From Allacma fusca (lineage: Eukaryota > Arthropoda > Collembola > Symphypleona > Sminthuridae): a stretch of DNA of 64,000 nt. Position numbers and translations under genes: made by a program. The notes below the pieces were generated by a model that saw only the letters and a program-made list of their open reading frames with translations, did not search any database and was not told the DNA's origin. The stretch lies in contig OX359246.1 of NCBI GenBank assembly GCA_947179485.1, positions 3,410,001-3,474,000 on the forward strand, written 5' to 3'. This document shows positions 60,681 through 64,000 of this stretch, in pieces; position 1 is the stretch's first letter, and the number at the start of each line of letters is the position of its first letter.

Positions 60681-62730
60681 AATGAAACGAAGCTTGTTTG
60701 GAAAATGCAAAAATGAGTTTATCGCAAGGGAAAATTCTCTCTTAAGTTTAAATCCAGTGCAAATTACAAAGACCATAATATATGTGTTGAGTCCAATTTC
60801 AGGTCAAGGTGAACTTCAAGGTCAATTACTTGTCAAATATTAAAATAAGTTCTGGTCATTGAACTCGTGAATATGTGAGGTATAGAAACTTAGAATTTGA
60901 CGAACTTGAAACTATTTCAAGTTTTCGACTAAAGTCAAGTACATATCAAATTCAAATCATGAGCCTATCGAATCTTGTCTTTAAAAAAGAGATAGTTTTC
61001 CTTTTCGAAGCTCTGAGTTTTTTTTGGCGCTGAGAGGAAAAATTGGGTAATGGGAATGATCCAGGTGGGAGGAAATTTGCAAGGCTCAGGGCGACAAGTC
61101 GTCATTCCAGAATTCTCCATTGTTTTCCTACCACAAGCAATCAACTTCCACTCTATTAGCTCCTTTTCCATTATCTCCCAAACCTCGCATCTATACTTAT
61201 TTCAAATTCCCGCTATTTTCCCTTTCGGGCATACTTTTTAGACCCATCACTACCTTTTTGGCATCCTTTTTCCTCCGAATTCAATCTCATTACGGGCAAT
61301 CCTCCTTTGACAATTTTAAAGCCAGATATTAGCTTAAAGCAATCCATAAACTGAAAACAATATTAAGGGCAAATATTTTCAGGCAAAAAATTTTTTTTCA
61401 GTTCGTTTTTTAAAAATTGCCCATAACCATAAAATTTTGTAATAAAGTTCTCCAAAACCTTGCAAAATTTTCTCATTAAAATATTTTACAGAAACATAAT
61501 TATGCTCTAGAAAATAATTTCCGATGAAAATTTTCCCGTTAAAATTTATGGGCGGAAACAAAATATGGGAAATATTTTTGTGGAAGGAAAATATGGGAAC
61601 AGAAGGGATCGCGTGTGAAATCTCCGTATAGAAATAAATGCACTCGTGACCTACAGCCGTTGAAATTGAGAGATGAGATGCAGCCGTACATTTGGTAACC
61701 CATATTTACTGGGGAAATTAAAACGTTAGAGACGATCGTATTTTTCCCAAGTGCCATTTCTGTATTTTTTTCGTCTCAAAAAAATCCAGTGTTTTCTCAT
61801 CGTGCCTTATTCCAATTAATGGGCTCGGAATTTTTGGAGGGAAAATTGAGGCGAGAAGTCGTATTTAGGGAACTGATGACAAGTTTCCGGGGAAAATGAC
61901 GGAAGAAAATATGCGTTTGCAATTTTATGGGCTCCCTGGTAGTAAATTTGTGGAATGAGGGACAGAGGCATAAACTCCAGGATAATTACGGAGTGGGAGT
62001 GCCTACGAGAGTCTAGTCCCTGGAAATGAGCAGTCACTTCATATGGGCATGTCATTTGAGTGTATTCCTTTATAATGTCGTTCATTTCGCTCTATTGTAA
62101 TTTTCTATTCGTATTCAAATCCTCCTCCAAGGCTACAGTCCTTTTTGTGATGATGTTGGAAATCAGTGAACAATTCCGAGGATATTTTTTAAGCTCAGAA
62201 AAGAAAAGCAGTTTTGAATTGTTCCTTTGAATAAAGTGGGCAATTGCTCTAAGAAGCCTTGCAATCCTGGTATTTTTAATTGGGCACAGTAAAAAATGAC
62301 AACTTTTATGCATTTTTAAAAGTGCGCTAAAAACATGCGATTTCTAAGAGCAAAACTTAGAAATTCAACGCTAAAATTTTGAAGAAATACTTCCCAAATT
62401 ATCATTTTTAAAAATTAGAACTGTGTGCTCTAAAATTCAAAGCTTATTCCGGAAATTCAAAACACCCTGAAAAATTTACTGTAAATTATATCATTTGCCC
62501 CGGATTACAAACACTTCCCCTAAAATTTAAAACATACCCCTAAAAATTCAAATTTTGTCCCTGAAATACAAAATGTCTCCCAAAAATTATTTCCGAAATT
62601 CGAAACATTTTCCAAAATTTCAAAAAATGCATTAAACACTTGAAATATTTACCGAAAATTCGAAAAATTACCTGAAATTTAAAAAAATTACCTAAAATCC
62701 AGAACGTATTCACAAAACGGTTTGATTTAC
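60681..62730. other. probable intron or intergenic, nothing recognised
   Basis: No exon-like block. A few more AGGTCA words occur near 60800-60830. Confidence 0.45.
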
Positions 62731-62880
62731 CTTAAATGCAATAAATTTACCCAAAATGCAATAAATTTACCCAAAATGTAATAAATTTACCCAAAATGTA
62801 ATAAATTTACCCAAAATGCAATAAATTTACCCAAAATATAATAAATTTACCCAAAACACAATAAATTTATACGAATTGCA
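62731..62880 (+). repeat. 20-bp tandem array, ~7 copies
   Basis: Unit AATAAATTTACCCAAAATGC with variation at the last three bases (TGC, TGT, TAT, CAC). Recent slippage. Confidence 0.9.
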
Positions 62881-64000
62881 AAGCGATTACCAAAAATACA
62901 ATACATTTACCTAAAATTCAAACAACCCCCCAAAAATTCACACCTTTCCACCCAAATTTTAAGCATTTTCCCCAAAATTTGAAACCTCCACCCGAAATTA
63001 AAGCAATGTCCCCAAAACGTCAATTATTATCAATGAAATTCAAACGTTTCCACAAAAAATCAATCATTTCCTCTAAATATCTAATTTTTGTCAAAAAATG
63101 CCAAACTGCATCAACTCAAACCTTTAAAACTTTCCTTCGAATTAAAAAGTTAAATTTAAATTGCAAAACGTTTCTTCCACTTATAAAATCTAGTCCAGTT
63201 TATGCGTATGTATAAGTGATTAAATATGGAGTGAATATATCATATCGACAACTTACATACACATGCGCAATGATGGAGGGATTACTTTTTGGGGAAATTT
63301 GTTGAAGGATACAAAACTATGTACGTAAAAACTTGAATTTCATTGAAATAGCGAAAATCAAAATTTCATCGACTTTCAAAAACTCAAAATTCTTATGGGA
63401 TTTAACATTAACTTTTTCTGAAAAGACAGGGACCCACCTGTGGTATCGTTTTAAATTTTGAAACTTTGGTGACGTGTCCTAGGAGAACGGGGCAAAATGC
63501 ACTCGAGTTACATGAGTTTTGAAACATACTAGGTGAGTACTAAAACATGTGCTATGCTTTGTTTGAATCGGCTTGTACCATCCCAAAATCTTACCTTGTT
63601 AGAATACGATTTTTTTAAATAAATTCAAAAATGGCACCTAACGTTCTAAAAATTCCATTCAAACTCCTAAAATCACTTTTCTTAAAATTCGTCCAATGTT
63701 CAATAAATTATCAAATTCCCAAACGTTAGTCCCTCCTTGTTCCAAATGAATTTTCAATGTTTAAAAATTTTACCATCCATAATAATTTTTGTGGGTAAAT
63801 TGTCTCAAAACAAAACACAAAACAGTAAACTCAATTAAACTTTTTTTATTTTACGGGGCTAAAACGCCTATAATAAAAATCTGCAAAGGGAAAAATAAAA
63901 ATGTTCTGGAGGTCAAAAAATGTTGATTTTGAAATGTATTCTGCCCTGAAAGCTGTATTTTGAGGATTGGGAAAGGAATTCGTTTGAATGTATATTGAGG
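62881..64000. other. terminal stretch, nothing recognised
   Basis: Continues as ACCCAAAATT-type degenerate sequence and then mixed AT-rich DNA to the window end. No exon. Confidence 0.45.

Noticed and set aside
1-64000. Bacterial or viral origin of the contig
   Set aside because: Coding density is a few percent, there are splice sites, a TATA/Inr promoter, a MITE and large satellites; no operons or viral genes.

Overview
This 64 kb window is eukaryotic nuclear DNA from an AT-rich, gene-poor animal genome: two supportable protein-coding loci, one clear intron pair, no rRNA, no recognisable tRNA, no transposase or reverse transcriptase, and many degenerate tandem repeats. A soil arthropod such as a springtail is my best guess. 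The reason is that microbial-type terpene synthase genes are known, as I recall, in springtails and oribatid mites. Nothing else in the window fixes the taxon.

Region 1 (1-13.4 kb) has ordinary AT-rich sequence without the tandem slippage seen later. It holds a possible 38-residue secreted peptide (154-270), a diverged repeat pair near 1.87 and 2.74 kb, and a diverged tandem duplication of about 3.16 kb (from 3225 and from 6381). It then holds the main gene of the window, an uninterrupted 393-codon class I terpene synthase (9872-11053). That gene has both metal-binding motifs (DDVAE and NDIFSIRKE), an Arg at the pyrophosphate-sensor spacing and a C-terminal RY pair. A TATA box and an initiator-like site lie upstream and a poly(A) signal lies downstream, so it looks like a native animal transcription unit. 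A 199 bp inverted-repeat element resembling a hAT-type MITE follows at 12.1 kb.

Region 2 (13.4-51.2 kb) is a gene desert. It is built largely of sequence rich in AAAATTTT-type words and of short tandem arrays with units of 18 to 63 bp. These arrays produce long but meaningless open frames, often on both strands. Two arrays carry regulatory-looking words: a 21 bp repeat with at least 14 exact TGACTCA (AP-1-like) sites, and a 30 bp repeat with eight exact GGTCAAAGGTCA (DR1, nuclear-receptor-like) sites.

Region 3 (51.3-64 kb) starts with the GC-richer first coding exon of a probable type II single-pass membrane protein: about 280 low-complexity cytoplasmic residues, then one membrane helix. It is followed by a 621 bp intron, a 36-nt in-phase microexon, and more than 11 kb of likely intron. 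That intron contains AGGTCA arrays with DR4 and DR5 spacing. The architecture recalls teneurins, but the diagnostic ectodomain is not in the window.

The two loci show no functional link. The finding most worth following is the terpene synthase and its duplicated upstream neighbourhood.
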